This document shows, one piece after another, positions 15,002 through 23,313 of a stretch of DNA of 46,292 nucleotides; positions within the stretch are counted from its first letter, which is position 1, and the number at the start of each line of letters is the position of its first letter. This DNA is from Intestinimonas sp. (GTDB lineage Bacteria; Bacillota; Clostridia; Oscillospirales; Oscillospiraceae). The stretch lies in contig NZ_JAPFEA010000029.1 in the NCBI RefSeq assembly GCF_026169115.1, positions 1 through 46,292 on the forward strand. The letters are read 5' to 3'. Under the pieces are notes generated by a model. It was not told where the DNA came from, searched no databases, and saw only the letters and a list, made by a program, of their open reading frames with translations. The translations under genes were made by a program, and so were the position numbers.

Positions 15002-15748
15002 ATGAGGATCTATCAGGAAGCTGACTACGATGCCATGAGCCGCCGGACGGCGGCTGTGATCGCCGCCGAGGTCATTCGGAAGCCGGACTGTGTGCTGGGC
15101 CTGGCTACCGGCTCCACGCCGGTGGGCGCCTACCGCCAACTGGCCGCCTGGAACCGGGAGGGGCTGCTCAGTTTTCGGGCGGTCACCTCTGTGAACCTGG
15201 ATGAATACAAGGGCCTGGGGCCCGACCACGACCAGAGCTACCGGTATTTCATGGAGCACAATCTCTTTGCCCATGTGGACATCGACCAAACGCGCACCCA
15301 CGTCCCCGACGGCCTGGCCGCCGACCCGGAGGCCGAGTGCCGCCGGTATGACGCCCTGGTGGAGGGCCTGGGCGGCGCAGACCTCCAGCTCCTGGGTCTG
15401 GGGCACAACGGCCACATCGGCTTCAATGAGCCGGGGGAGTGCTTCGTCAGGGAGACCCATGTGGTAGACCTCACCGAGCGCACCATCGAGGCCAACGCCC
15501 GCTTCTTTGCCTCCAGGGACGAGGTACCCCGTCAGGCCCTCACCATGGGCATCGGGTGCATCATGTCCGCCCGGCGGGTGCTGGTGGCCGTCAGCGGCGC
15601 GGACAAGGCCGAGGCGGTCCGCCGGGCCTTTACAGGACCCATCACCCCGGCGGTGCCCGCCTCCATCCTCCAGCTCCACCCGGACGTGGTGCTGGTGGGG
15701 GACGCCGCCGCCCTCAGCGGCCTGCGTGAGGCGGGGGCCGTGCTGTGA
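15002..15748 (+). CDS. nagB: Glucosamine-6-phosphate deaminase
   Basis: The 248-residue cytoplasmic enzyme converts glucosamine-6-phosphate to fructose-6-phosphate and ammonia, moving amino sugars into glycolysis. Family motifs are LGLATGSTPVGAYRQL near the N-terminus (phosphate binding), VNLDEY (catalytic Asp) and GLGHNGHIGFNEPG (catalytic His and Glu). AAGGAG (14989-14994) sets ATG 15002. Length is typical of clostridial NagB without the allosteric extension of E. coli. The last four bases overlap the GTG of nagA. Confidence 0.97.
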   Translation: MRIYQEADYDAMSRRTAAVIAAEVIRKPDCVLGLATGSTPVGAYRQLAAWNREGLLSFRAVTSVNLDEYKGLGPDHDQSYRYFMEHNLFAHVDIDQTRTHVPDGLAADPEAECRRYDALVEGLGGADLQLLGLGHNGHIGFNEPGECFVRETHVVDLTERTIEANARFFASRDEVPRQALTMGIGCIMSARRVLVAVSGADKAEAVRRAFTGPITPAVPASILQLHPDVVLVGDAAALSGLREAGAVL

Positions 15749-16872
15749 GGATCGTCGGCGCAAACGTCTTTGACGTACAAAATGGCTTTGTCCGCCGGGA
15801 GGTGTGTACCGACGGGGAGCTCATCTCCTTCCGCAGCGGAGACGACGCCGTGGTGGAGGCGGATGGCTGCTGGCTCATCCCCGGCCTTACCGACCTCCAC
15901 TTTCACGGCTGCCGGGGGGCGGATTTCAGCGACGCCTCCCCGGAGGGCCTGGCCGTCATGGCCAACTACGAGCTTTCCAGGGGCGTGACCCAGATCTGTC
16001 CGGCGGGGATGACCCTGGACCGGGCGGCCCTGCTGGCCATGTGCGCCAATGCCCGGCGGCATCGGGAGGAGGCTGCGGGCGGCGCCGACCTGGTGGGCAT
16101 CAACCTGGAGGGCCCCTTCCTCTCCCCGGAGAAGAAGGGGGCCCAGAACGGGGCCTGGCTCCGGGACCCGGATGTGGAGCTGTTCCGGGAATTGCAGGCC
16201 GCGTCCAAGGGCCTGGTCAAGCTGGTGTCGGTGGCGCCGGAGCGGCCCGGCGCGCTGGACTTCATCCGGCGGGTGGGGGAGCGGGTGTGCGTCTCCATCG
16301 CCCACACCACCGCCGACTACGAGACGGCCCTGGCCGCCTTCCGGGCTGGGGCCCGGCAGGTCACCCACCTCTATAACGCCATGCCCCCCTTTGGCCATCG
16401 GGAGCCGGGGGTGGTGGGGGCGGCCTTCGATACCCCGGCGTGCCGGGTGGAACTCATCTGCGACGGCGTCCACATCCACCCGTCGGTGGTCCGGGCCACC
16501 TTCCGCATGTTTGGGCCTGACCGCGTGATCCTGGTCAGCGATACCATGCGGGCCGCCGGCATGCCGGATGGGGACTATACCCTGGGGGGACAGGCGGTCC
16601 ATGTGGCCGGACGACGGGCCACGCTGTCCGACGGCACCCTGGCCGGTTCCTCCACCGACCTCATGGCGTGCATGGCGACGGCGGTGGAGATGGGAGTCCC
16701 CCTCCACCATGCGGTGATGGCGGCGGCGGTGAACCCGGCCCGGGCCATCGGAATTGACAGCCGCGTGGGCTCCCTGGAGCCGGGCAAGCGGGCCAATCTG
16801 GTGGTGCTGGACCGGGACCTCGCCGTCCGGGCGGTGGTCTTCCGGGGACGGACCGTATCGGGAGACCTCTGA
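15745..16872 (+). CDS. nagA: N-acetylglucosamine-6-phosphate deacetylase
   Basis: The 375-residue amidohydrolase removes acetate from N-acetylglucosamine-6-phosphate, feeding NagB. The fold begins with LTDLHFHGCRGADF (metal site), continues with NLEGPFLSPEKKGAQ (metal-binding Glu), HTTADYE and HLYNAMPPFGHREPG, and has the catalytic Asp region VILVSDTMRAAG. It starts at GTG 15745, overlapping the nagB stop, so the two are translationally coupled. It ends with the typical beta-sandwich strand LEPGKRANLVVLDRDL. Confidence 0.96.
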   Translation: MRIVGANVFDVQNGFVRREVCTDGELISFRSGDDAVVEADGCWLIPGLTDLHFHGCRGADFSDASPEGLAVMANYELSRGVTQICPAGMTLDRAALLAMCANARRHREEAAGGADLVGINLEGPFLSPEKKGAQNGAWLRDPDVELFRELQAASKGLVKLVSVAPERPGALDFIRRVGERVCVSIAHTTADYETALAAFRAGARQVTHLYNAMPPFGHREPGVVGAAFDTPACRVELICDGVHIHPSVVRATFRMFGPDRVILVSDTMRAAGMPDGDYTLGGQAVHVAGRRATLSDGTLAGSSTDLMACMATAVEMGVPLHHAVMAAAVNPARAIGIDSRVGSLEPGKRANLVVLDRDLAVRAVVFRGRTVSGDL

Positions 16873-16896
16873 GCCCGGCGGCTTGGAAATTGTTCC

Positions 16897-16925
16897 TTGC
16901 CTGCCAGGGAAAAAGAGGGTACAAT
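16897..16925 (+). promoter_or_regulatory. galK promoter
   Basis: TTGCCT (16897-16902), 17 bp, TACAAT (16920-16925). It probably drives galK, galM and the response regulator. No terminator is visible between nagA and this promoter, so some read-through from nagBA is possible. Confidence 0.7.
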
Positions 16926-16980
16926 ACAACTATCGACCGGGCTGGAGAGGGCCTGGATCATAGTCCAAGAAGGGCGGAGA

Positions 16981-18273
16981 ATGATGAATATTCAGGAGTT
17001 AAAGCAGGCGCTGAACGCCGGCGCCTACGACGAGACCTTCCGAACGCTGTATCCCGGCTGCTGGGAGGGCCAGCGGGAGCGGTATCTGCGCATCGCGGAC
17101 GCCTTTGCCGAGCACTTCAGCGGGGAGCATGCGGTGGAGCTCTATTCCGCGCCCGGCCGCAGTGAGATCGGCGGCAACCACACCGACCACCAGCGGGGCA
17201 GGGTCCTGGCGGCTGCCGTCACCCTGGACGCGGTGGCGGTGGCGGCCAAGAATGACCGCAATGTCATCCGCATCTACTCCGAGGGCCACGGCGAAGAGCG
17301 CATCAATCTGGAAAAGCTGGAGATCGTCCCCGAGGAGAAGGGGACCACCGCCGCCCTCATCCGGGGCATCGCCGCCCGGTTTTATGAGCTGGACCTGCGG
17401 TACGGCGGCTTTGACGCCTATGTGAGCTCCGACGTGCTCCCCGGCTCCGGGCTCTCCTCCTCCGCCGCCTATGAGGTGCTGGTGGGCACCATCCTCAGCG
17501 GCCTCTACAATGGCGGACGGGCCGAGCCCGTCCTCATCGCCAAGGTGGGGCAGTTTGCGGAAAACACCTATTTCGGCAAGCCCTGCGGCCTGATGGACCA
17601 GTGTGCCTCCGCCGTGGGCGACTTCTGCCTGATGGACTTTGCCGATCCCAGCGCGCCGGTGGTGGAGTCCATCCCCTGCATCCCCGCCGACCACGGCTAT
17701 GCCCTGTGTCTCATCGATGCCGGCGGCAGCCACGCGGGTCTCACCGACGAGTACGCCGCCATCCCCCAGGAGATGGGGGCGGTGGCCGCTCTGCTGGGCA
17801 AGGACGTGCTGGGTGAGACCGACCCGGCGGAGTTCTATGCCCGGCTGGGAGAGCTCCGGGGCAAGGTGTCCGACCGGGCCCTCCTGCGGGCCATGCACTT
17901 CTATGGCGACAACCAGCGGGTGCTGGACCAGGCCGACGCCCTGCGGAAGGGGGACTTTGCCCGGTTCCTGACCCTGGTCCGGGCCTCCGGCGTCTCCTCC
18001 ATGGACCTTTTGCAGAACATCTATCCCTCCGGCGACCCGTCGGAGCGCAGCCTCTCCCTGGCCCTGGCCCTGTGCGGGCGGCTGCTGGAGAAGGACGGCG
18101 CGTGGCGGGTCCACGGCGGCGGCTTTGCCGGCACCGTCCAGGCATTTGTGCCCGTGGGACAGCTGGAGGACTTTCGCCGGGAGATGGAGTCCGTCTTCGG
18201 CGCGGGCACCTGCCATGACCTGTCGGTGCGGCCCGCGGGCGGCATCCGGGTGACGGCGGAGGGACAGGCATGA
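16981..18273 (+). CDS. galK: Galactokinase
   Basis: The 430-residue GHMP-family kinase phosphorylates galactose at C1, the first committed step of the Leloir pathway. The N-terminal sugar-binding signature is a variant (APGRSEIGGNHTDH). The ATP loop is LPGSGLSSSAAYE at about residue 153, and the third motif is HGGGFAGTVQAF near the end. The ribosome site AGGGCGGAG is closely spaced, so ATG 16984 could be used instead of ATG 16981. The stop overlaps the galM start by four bases. No galT or galE is in this window. The signature differs enough from E. coli GalK that a related sugar is possible, but the galM and mgl neighbours support galactose. Confidence 0.87.
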   Translation: MMNIQELKQALNAGAYDETFRTLYPGCWEGQRERYLRIADAFAEHFSGEHAVELYSAPGRSEIGGNHTDHQRGRVLAAAVTLDAVAVAAKNDRNVIRIYSEGHGEERINLEKLEIVPEEKGTTAALIRGIAARFYELDLRYGGFDAYVSSDVLPGSGLSSSAAYEVLVGTILSGLYNGGRAEPVLIAKVGQFAENTYFGKPCGLMDQCASAVGDFCLMDFADPSAPVVESIPCIPADHGYALCLIDAGGSHAGLTDEYAAIPQEMGAVAALLGKDVLGETDPAEFYARLGELRGKVSDRALLRAMHFYGDNQRVLDQADALRKGDFARFLTLVRASGVSSMDLLQNIYPSGDPSERSLSLALALCGRLLEKDGAWRVHGGGFAGTVQAFVPVGQLEDFRREMESVFGAGTCHDLSVRPAGGIRVTAEGQA

Positions 18274-19307
18274 TCTCGGCCAGACCCTTCGGGACCACCG
18301 CCGAGGGGGCCCCGGTGACCTGTTTCCGGCTGGAAAACAGGTCGGGCGCCTGGGCGGAGGTGCTGGACTACGGCGCCATCCTGCGGGCGGTGGCCGTCCC
18401 TGACCGGACGGGCGTCCTGCGGGACGTCTGCCTGGGCTTTGATACCGCGCAGGAGTACCAGGAGAAGCACCAGGGCTATCTGGGCGCCCTGGTGGGCCGG
18501 TGCGCCAACCGCATCCGGGGGGCCCGGTTCACCCTGGATGGCCGGGAATATGTGCTCCCGGCCAACGAGCCCCCCAAGCAGCTCCACGGCGGGGTAAAGG
18601 GCTTTGACCAGTATGTCTGGGACCACAGCATCCAGGGAGATACGGTGGTCTTTTCCCGCACCTCCCCCGACGGGGAGGAGGGCTATCCCGGCGCGTTGGC
18701 GGTGCGGGCGAGCTACACCCTGACGGAGGACAATGCCCTGCATCTGGTGCTGGAGGGGGAGAGCGACGCCGACACGGTGGTGAACCTCACCAGCCATGCC
18801 TATTGGAACCTGAACGGCCACGGCGCGGGCGGCGTGGGGAGCCACACCCTGAGCGTGGATGCCATCGCCTTCACCGAGCTGGGAGAGGACAACTGCCCCA
18901 ACGGCACCCTGGTCTCGGTGGTGGGTACGCCCTTTGACCTGCGGACGGCCCGCCCGCTGGAGGCCGGCTGGGACGAGGAGCACCCCCAGATCCGTCAGGG
19001 GAGGGGCTATGACCACAACTGGGCCCTTCGTGGGACCGGACTGCGCCGGGCGGCGGTGCTGGCCGCGCCGGAGAGCGGCATCACCATGACCCTCTCCACC
19101 ACCCAGCCCGGGCTCCAGGTCTACACCGGCAACTTCCTGCCGGAGATGGCGGGAAAGGACGGGGCGCGGTACGCCCCCCGCTGCGGGGTGGCGCTGGAGG
19201 CACAGGGCTTCCCCGACGCGGTGAACCAGCCCGGCTTCCCCTCCGTGGTCCTGAGAGCAGGGGAGCGGTATCATCAGGAGATCCTTTTCGCCTTCGGGCG
19301 GGATTGA
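18270..19307 (+). CDS. galM: Aldose 1-epimerase (mutarotase)
   Basis: The 345-residue enzyme interconverts alpha and beta anomers of galactose or glucose so that galactokinase receives the alpha form. Family motifs: GRCANRIRGARF (substrate Arg), LHGGVKGFDQYVW (His), SHAYWNLNGHG (catalytic His), YDHNWALRG and a C-terminal catalytic Glu in CGVALEAQGFPDAVNQPGFPS (split by the strand). It overlaps galK by ATGA, so translation is coupled. The response regulator gene begins 20 bp after its stop, which links metabolism and signalling in one transcript. Confidence 0.94.
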   Translation: MISARPFGTTAEGAPVTCFRLENRSGAWAEVLDYGAILRAVAVPDRTGVLRDVCLGFDTAQEYQEKHQGYLGALVGRCANRIRGARFTLDGREYVLPANEPPKQLHGGVKGFDQYVWDHSIQGDTVVFSRTSPDGEEGYPGALAVRASYTLTEDNALHLVLEGESDADTVVNLTSHAYWNLNGHGAGGVGSHTLSVDAIAFTELGEDNCPNGTLVSVVGTPFDLRTARPLEAGWDEEHPQIRQGRGYDHNWALRGTGLRRAAVLAAPESGITMTLSTTQPGLQVYTGNFLPEMAGKDGARYAPRCGVALEAQGFPDAVNQPGFPSVVLRAGERYHQEILFAFGRD

Positions 19308-19327
19308 GACAGGAAGGGGGCGTCCCG

Positions 19328-20908
19328 GTGCGTCTCTATAAGATCATGATCGTCGATGACGAGGCCGAGGTGCGGCAGGCCATCGCCCGGAAGATCGACT
19401 GGCGGGCGGTGGGCTTCGAGATCGTGGCCGACGCCGAGAATGGCCGGGACGCCCTGGAAAAGGCGGAGACCCTGGAGCTGGACGTGGTCCTCACGGACAT
19501 CAAGATGCCCTTCATGGACGGGCTGGAGCTGGGGGCGGAGCTGGCCCGGCGCAAGCCCAACCTGAAGCTCATCGTCTTCTCCGGCTTTGACGAGTTTGAA
19601 TACGCCAAGGAGGCCATCAAACTCAATGTGGTGGAGTACGTCCTCAAGCCGGTGAACGCCGCTGAGCTCACCGCCATCCTGGACCGGGTGCGCGGGACGC
19701 TGGACGCCGAGATCGAGCAGCGGCGGAACATCCGCCAGCTCACCCAAGCCTATCAGGAGAGTCTGCCGCTGCTGCGGGAGAAATTTCTTCTGGACCTCCT
19801 GCGGGGCCCCATGGACCCCCAGGTGCTGGAGGCTCAGGCGGAGCGGTTCGGTCTGGCCGTCCGGGAGGGGGCCTATAAGGTGGCGGCGGTGTGTGACATC
19901 GTCCACGGCGGCGAGGGGCGGCCCGCCCTCAGCGATGAGCTGGTGCCCGTTTCGGTGCGGCAGATGCTGAGCGATGCCCTCTGGGACCGGTGCGGCAGCG
20001 AGATCGTGCTGGGGGTGCCCTCCATCCTGGTGGCCACCGCTTGGGAGCGGGACCCGGTGGAGAGTCTCATGCGGCTGCTGGGAGAGGTCTGCACGGAGTG
20101 CAAGCGCATCCTCGGCGTCACCCTGGCGGTGGGCATCGGCCGGCCCTGTCAGAGCCTGGCGGAGCTCTGCCGCTCCTGCGCCGAGGCCAGGACCGCCCTG
20201 GAATACCGGGCGGTGGTGGGCCTGGGGAAGCCCATCTATATCCAGGACATGGAGCGGCTGGACCGGACCGCCCCGGAGTGGGACGGCCACAGGGAACAGC
20301 AGCTCCTCTCCGTCATCAAGTTCGGCACCCGGGAGCAGATCGCCGCCATGGTGGATAAGCTGCTCTCCGACGGGGAGGGGGAGTGGAGCGACCAGTCCAG
20401 GGTCCTGGGCATCCTGGGAACGCTGCTGTCCATCCTCCGCCGCTGCCGGCTGGGGGAGGAGGCCATGCTGGGGCCACGGGGAAGCTGGATCAAGCTCCTG
20501 GCGGAGGACGCCCCGATGGAGGCCCTCCGGGACTGGCTGCTGTCGGTCTGTCTCAACATGAGCGGCTGCATGGACCAGCGTCGGGTCTCCACCGCCAAGC
20601 GGCTGGTGGAGGAGGCGGAGCGGTATATCCGGGAGCATTACCCGGACTCCGGGCTGTCGGTGGACCGGCTGTGCGAGCACCTGCACATCAGCCAGTCCTA
20701 TTTCTCCACCATCTTCAAGCAGGAGACCGGGCGGAGCTACGTCCAGTACCTCACCGACGTGCGCATGGAGCACGCGGTGGAGCTGCTGCGCGCCACCGAC
20801 GACAAGACCTATATGGTGGCCGAAAAGGTGGGCTATGACGAGCCCAACTATTTCAGCTATGTGTTCAAGAAGCGGTTCGGGGTGTCCCCGTCGCAATTCC
20901 GGAAGTAG
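19328..20908 (+). CDS. AraC-type response regulator (YesN-like)
   Basis: The 526-residue regulator has a receiver domain (1-120) with acidic pocket Asp10/Asp11, phospho-acceptor Asp57 (LTDIKMP) and the KP switch (YVLKPV). A middle region of about 300 residues resembles the regulatory part of YesN-type proteins. The C-terminal AraC double HTH is at about 430-526 (HLHISQSYFSTIFKQETG; then YFSYVFKKRFGVSP). Start is GTG 19328, with GGAAGGGGG seven bases ahead. The partner is the kinase at 21514. It likely controls galactose or mgl transport genes. Oddly, its final 78 nt are repeated twice downstream, and 605 bp of repeats separate it from the kinase gene, whereas such pairs usually lie side by side. 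Confidence 0.93.
   Translation: MRLYKIMIVDDEAEVRQAIARKIDWRAVGFEIVADAENGRDALEKAETLELDVVLTDIKMPFMDGLELGAELARRKPNLKLIVFSGFDEFEYAKEAIKLNVVEYVLKPVNAAELTAILDRVRGTLDAEIEQRRNIRQLTQAYQESLPLLREKFLLDLLRGPMDPQVLEAQAERFGLAVREGAYKVAAVCDIVHGGEGRPALSDELVPVSVRQMLSDALWDRCGSEIVLGVPSILVATAWERDPVESLMRLLGEVCTECKRILGVTLAVGIGRPCQSLAELCRSCAEARTALEYRAVVGLGKPIYIQDMERLDRTAPEWDGHREQQLLSVIKFGTREQIAAMVDKLLSDGEGEWSDQSRVLGILGTLLSILRRCRLGEEAMLGPRGSWIKLLAEDAPMEALRDWLLSVCLNMSGCMDQRRVSTAKRLVEEAERYIREHYPDSGLSVDRLCEHLHISQSYFSTIFKQETGRSYVQYLTDVRMEHAVELLRATDDKTYMVAEKVGYDEPNYFSYVFKKRFGVSPSQFRK
20831..20908 (+). repeat. 3'-end repeat, copy A (authentic end of the response regulator gene)
   Basis: These 78 nt encode the last 25 residues and stop codon of the regulator. 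They recur at 21047-21124 and 21280-21357. Copy A differs from copy C at only two positions, both silent (Tyr TAT/TAC; Arg CGG/CGA). Confidence 0.95.
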
Positions 20909-21046
20909 CCCACCTTTCGGGCCCCGCCGCAGGCGGGACGCGGGTCATCCGCGCCCAAGGGTTTTGCCGCAGGCGGAATTCATTTCCGCCGAGGAAGTGC
21001 TGTCTCCCTGGGGCCCCCCGCACAAGGCGAAGACTTTTCAGGGAAG
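20909..21046. repeat. Repeated GC-rich spacer, unit 1 (138 bp)
   Basis: This unit follows copy A and is closely matched by 21125-21279. It contains small palindromes such as CCGCCGCAGGCGG and a GCCGCAGGCGGAATTC word. It has no gene or ribosome site. Together with copy A it makes a 216-bp tandem unit. Confidence 0.9.
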
Positions 21047-21124
21047 GGCTACGACGAGCCCAACTATTTCAGATAAGTGTTCAAGAAGCGATTCGGGGTG
21101 TCCCCGGCGCAGTTCCGGAAGTAG
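21047..21124 (+). pseudogene. 3'-end repeat, copy B (decayed fragment of the response regulator)
   Basis: This is a 78-nt copy of the regulator gene end without a promoter or start. Two changes turn the Ser-Tyr codons AGC TAT into AGA TAA, creating an in-frame stop, and two more lie near the end. It is therefore a dead coding fragment, and the most diverged of the three copies. Confidence 0.9.
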
Positions 21125-21279
21125 CCCCCCTTTTGGGCCCCGCCGCAGGCGGGACGCGGGTCATCCGCGCCCCAGGGTTTTGCCGCAGAGCAAAACCTTG
21201 CCGCAGGCGGAATTCACTTCCGCCGAGGAAGTGCTGTCTCCCTGGGGCCCCCGCACAAGGCGAAGCCTTTTGCGGGAAG
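21125..21279. repeat. Repeated GC-rich spacer, unit 2 (155 bp)
   Basis: It matches unit 1 with scattered substitutions plus an 18-bp insertion in which TTGCCGCA is partly duplicated (AGCAAAACCTTGCCGCAGG, about 21188-21206). With copy B it forms a 233-bp unit. Confidence 0.9.
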
Positions 21280-21357
21280 GGCTACGACGAGCCCAACTAT
21301 TTCAGCTATGTGTTCAAGAAGCGATTCGGGGTGTCCCCGTCGCAATTCCGGAAGTAG
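21280..21357 (+). pseudogene. 3'-end repeat, copy C (intact-frame fragment of the response regulator)
   Basis: This 78-nt copy encodes exactly the same 25 C-terminal residues and stop as the true gene end, although it cannot be translated by itself. Similarity to copy A continues for about 18 bases past the stop (CCCACCTTTTGGGCCC) and then ends. Confidence 0.9.
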
Positions 21358-21409
21358 CCCACCTTTTGGGCCCGGACGAAGTGCGATGCAGCGGCCTGTA
21401 TCCCTTCGA

Positions 21410-21458
21410 AAAAATGCTTGCATTTTTGAGCGAGCCTGTCGACTTTGTCGACAGGCTC
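21410..21458. repeat. Two adjacent perfect hairpins
   Basis: AAAAATGC (21410-21417) pairs with GCATTTTT (21420-21427). Directly after it, GAGCCTGTCGAC (21432-21443) pairs with GTCGACAGGCTC (21447-21458) around TTT. They look like palindromic repeat elements rather than coding sequence. Confidence 0.75.
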
Positions 21459-21488
21459 AACAAGGCCGGCCCATGGCCGGCCTTGTTT
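21459..21488. terminator. Perfect palindromic terminator-like hairpin before the kinase gene
   Basis: AACAAGGCCGGCC (21459-21471) pairs with GGCCGGCCTTGTT (21475-21487), and TTGTTT forms the 3' side. It may separate the regulator transcript from the kinase transcript or set their ratio. No convincing promoter was found between it and the kinase start. Confidence 0.6.
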
Positions 21489-21513
21489 CATACACAGAGG
21501 GAGGGGACAGAAC

Positions 21514-23313
21514 ATGCGCGGGCTCATCGAACGGCTGGGAAAACGGTTTTCCCGGGGCAGCATCCGGTATGTGATGTTTGCTTCCTTTACGGTCAGCGCC
21601 CTGGTGGCCGTCCTCCTCACCGGCATGACCCTGTACGCCCGGTTTTCCCGGCAGATGGACGAGGCCATCCAGGAGGAAAACCAGATCCTGGTCAGTCAGG
21701 TCAACCAGTCCCTGAGCACCTATCTGCGGGATATGATCCGGCTCTCCGACGCCATTTATTATAATGTAGTCAAAAATACGGACCTGGAGCAGGAGCCGGT
21801 GGGGGAGAAGATCCGGCTCCTCTACGACACATACAGCGATTATGTGGAAAATGTGGCCCTGTTCACCGGCGATGGAAGGCTGGTGGCCACTGCACCGGCG
21901 GCCAAGGTGCGGGAGAAGGCCGACGTGGCGTCGGCCCCCTGGTTCACCGTGGCCATGGAGCGAACAGAGAACCTCCACTTCGGGGTCCCCGCCGTCCAGA
22001 ACCTCTTTGAGAACACCGACAGCGGGTACAAGCGGGTGATCTCCCTCTCCTGCGCTGTGGAGCTCACCGGGGGCAGCGACACCCAGCTGGGCGTCCTCCT
22101 CATCGATCTGAAGTACAGCGCCCTCACCGCCCTCTTTCAGAGCGTAAAGCTCTCCGGCAGCGGCTATGTCTACCTGGTGGACGGGGCGGGCGCCCTCATC
22201 TACCACCCGGAGCGCACCCTGATCGCCTCGGGACAGGTCCGGGAGAACAACCTCTGGGCCGCCGCCCTTTCCGATGGGGTCTACACCGAGGACTGGGAGG
22301 GGAGCCGCCGCTCCGTCATCGTCCAGAGCGTGGGCTACACCGGCTGGAAGCTGGTGGGAGTGGTGGAGCGCCCCGTCTTCATGATGAGCCTGCGGCATAC
22401 GCTGCCCTTCCTGGCGGTCATCCTCTGCGTCTATTTGGAGCTGCTGATCCTCATGAACGTCCTCCTCTCCCGGAAGCTCACCGAGCCGCTGCGCCGGCTG
22501 CAGGAGTCGGTGGGCGCGGTGGAGGAGGGGGGAACGCCGCCCGCCATCTATGTGGGGGGGACCACCGAGACCCGGGAGCTGGGGGCCGCCATCCAGCACA
22601 TGGTGGACCGGCTGCGTCAGCTCAGCGACGACATGGTCCGGGAGCACGCGGCCAAGCAAAAGAGTGAGCTCAACGCCCTCCAGGCCCAGATCAACCCCCA
22701 TTTCCTCTACAACACCCTGGATATCATCGTCTGGATGATCGAAAACGGCCAGCGGGAGGACGCCGTCCGGGTGGTCACCGCTCTGGCCCGGTTTTTCCGA
22801 CTGAGCCTGGCCAAGGGCCGGAACATCATCCCCGTCCGGGACGAGCTGGAGCATGTGCGCAACTACCTCCTCATCCAGGAGATGCGGTACAAGAACAAAT
22901 TCCGCTACCAGATCACCTGCCCCGAGGAGGCCGCCAGCCTCACCACCATCAAGCTGGTGGTGCAGCCCATCGTGGAGAATGCCATCTACCACTCCATGGA
23001 TTTTATGGACGGGGATGGGCTTATCGACATCCGGGCGGCCACCGACGGCCAGACCCTCACCATCACCATCTCGGACAACGGCCTGGGCATGCCCCCCGAC
23101 GTGGTGGAACGCCTCCTCACAGCGCCGCCCCAGCCGGATCCCCAGAGTACCGGAAAGCGGGGCTCCGGCATCGGACTGCGGAATGTCCAGGAGCGCATCC
23201 GGCTCTATTTTGGCCCGGACTATGGCGTCACCATCCAGTCGGAGCCGGATGAGGGGACCGTGGTCACCCTGCGCCTGCCGGCGGTGCCCTACGGGGAAAT
23301 GGAGGAGAGCTGA
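21514..23313 (+). CDS. Cache-domain sensor histidine kinase (YesM-like)
   Basis: The 599-residue membrane kinase has a first helix at about 18-42, then a large extracellular double-Cache sensor (about 45-293; YVYLVDGAGALIYHPE is typical), a second helix at about 295-318 and a HAMP linker (LSRKLTEPLRRLQESV). Its His_kinase domain has phospho-acceptor His396 in NPHFLYNTLD. The ATPase domain carries QPIVENAIYH (N box) and SDNGLGMP/GSGIGLRN (G boxes). ATG 21514 follows GAGGGAGGGG. It should sense an extracellular sugar or a sugar-loaded binding protein and phosphorylate the regulator at 19328. Its TGA overlaps the ATG of the next binding protein, implying tight co-expression. Confidence 0.94.
   Translation: MRGLIERLGKRFSRGSIRYVMFASFTVSALVAVLLTGMTLYARFSRQMDEAIQEENQILVSQVNQSLSTYLRDMIRLSDAIYYNVVKNTDLEQEPVGEKIRLLYDTYSDYVENVALFTGDGRLVATAPAAKVREKADVASAPWFTVAMERTENLHFGVPAVQNLFENTDSGYKRVISLSCAVELTGGSDTQLGVLLIDLKYSALTALFQSVKLSGSGYVYLVDGAGALIYHPERTLIASGQVRENNLWAAALSDGVYTEDWEGSRRSVIVQSVGYTGWKLVGVVERPVFMMSLRHTLPFLAVILCVYLELLILMNVLLSRKLTEPLRRLQESVGAVEEGGTPPAIYVGGTTETRELGAAIQHMVDRLRQLSDDMVREHAAKQKSELNALQAQINPHFLYNTLDIIVWMIENGQREDAVRVVTALARFFRLSLAKGRNIIPVRDELEHVRNYLLIQEMRYKNKFRYQITCPEEAASLTTIKLVVQPIVENAIYHSMDFMDGDGLIDIRAATDGQTLTITISDNGLGMPPDVVERLLTAPPQPDPQSTGKRGSGIGLRNVQERIRLYFGPDYGVTIQSEPDEGTVVTLRLPAVPYGEMEES

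Noticed and set aside
20831-21357. Diversity-generating retroelement (template/variable repeat pair) as explanation of the repeated gene end
   Set aside because: No reverse transcriptase is in the window, the copies differ by few substitutions with no adenine-specific pattern, and the spacer is duplicated along with the coding part.
20831-21357. CRISPR-like array
   Set aside because: Only three repeats of 78 bp are present, the spacers are copies of each other rather than unique, and no cas genes are nearby.
20835-21764. A 309-codon open frame running through the repeats into the kinase gene
   Set aside because: It is out of frame with both the regulator and the kinase, its translation is Pro/Arg/Gly-rich, and it simply reads the repeated spacers.
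21459-21764. Kinase start upstream of ATG 21514 (the open frame begins at 21445)
   Set aside because: The earlier codons read through the palindromic terminator and have no ribosome site, whereas GAGGGAGGGG sits correctly before ATG 21514.
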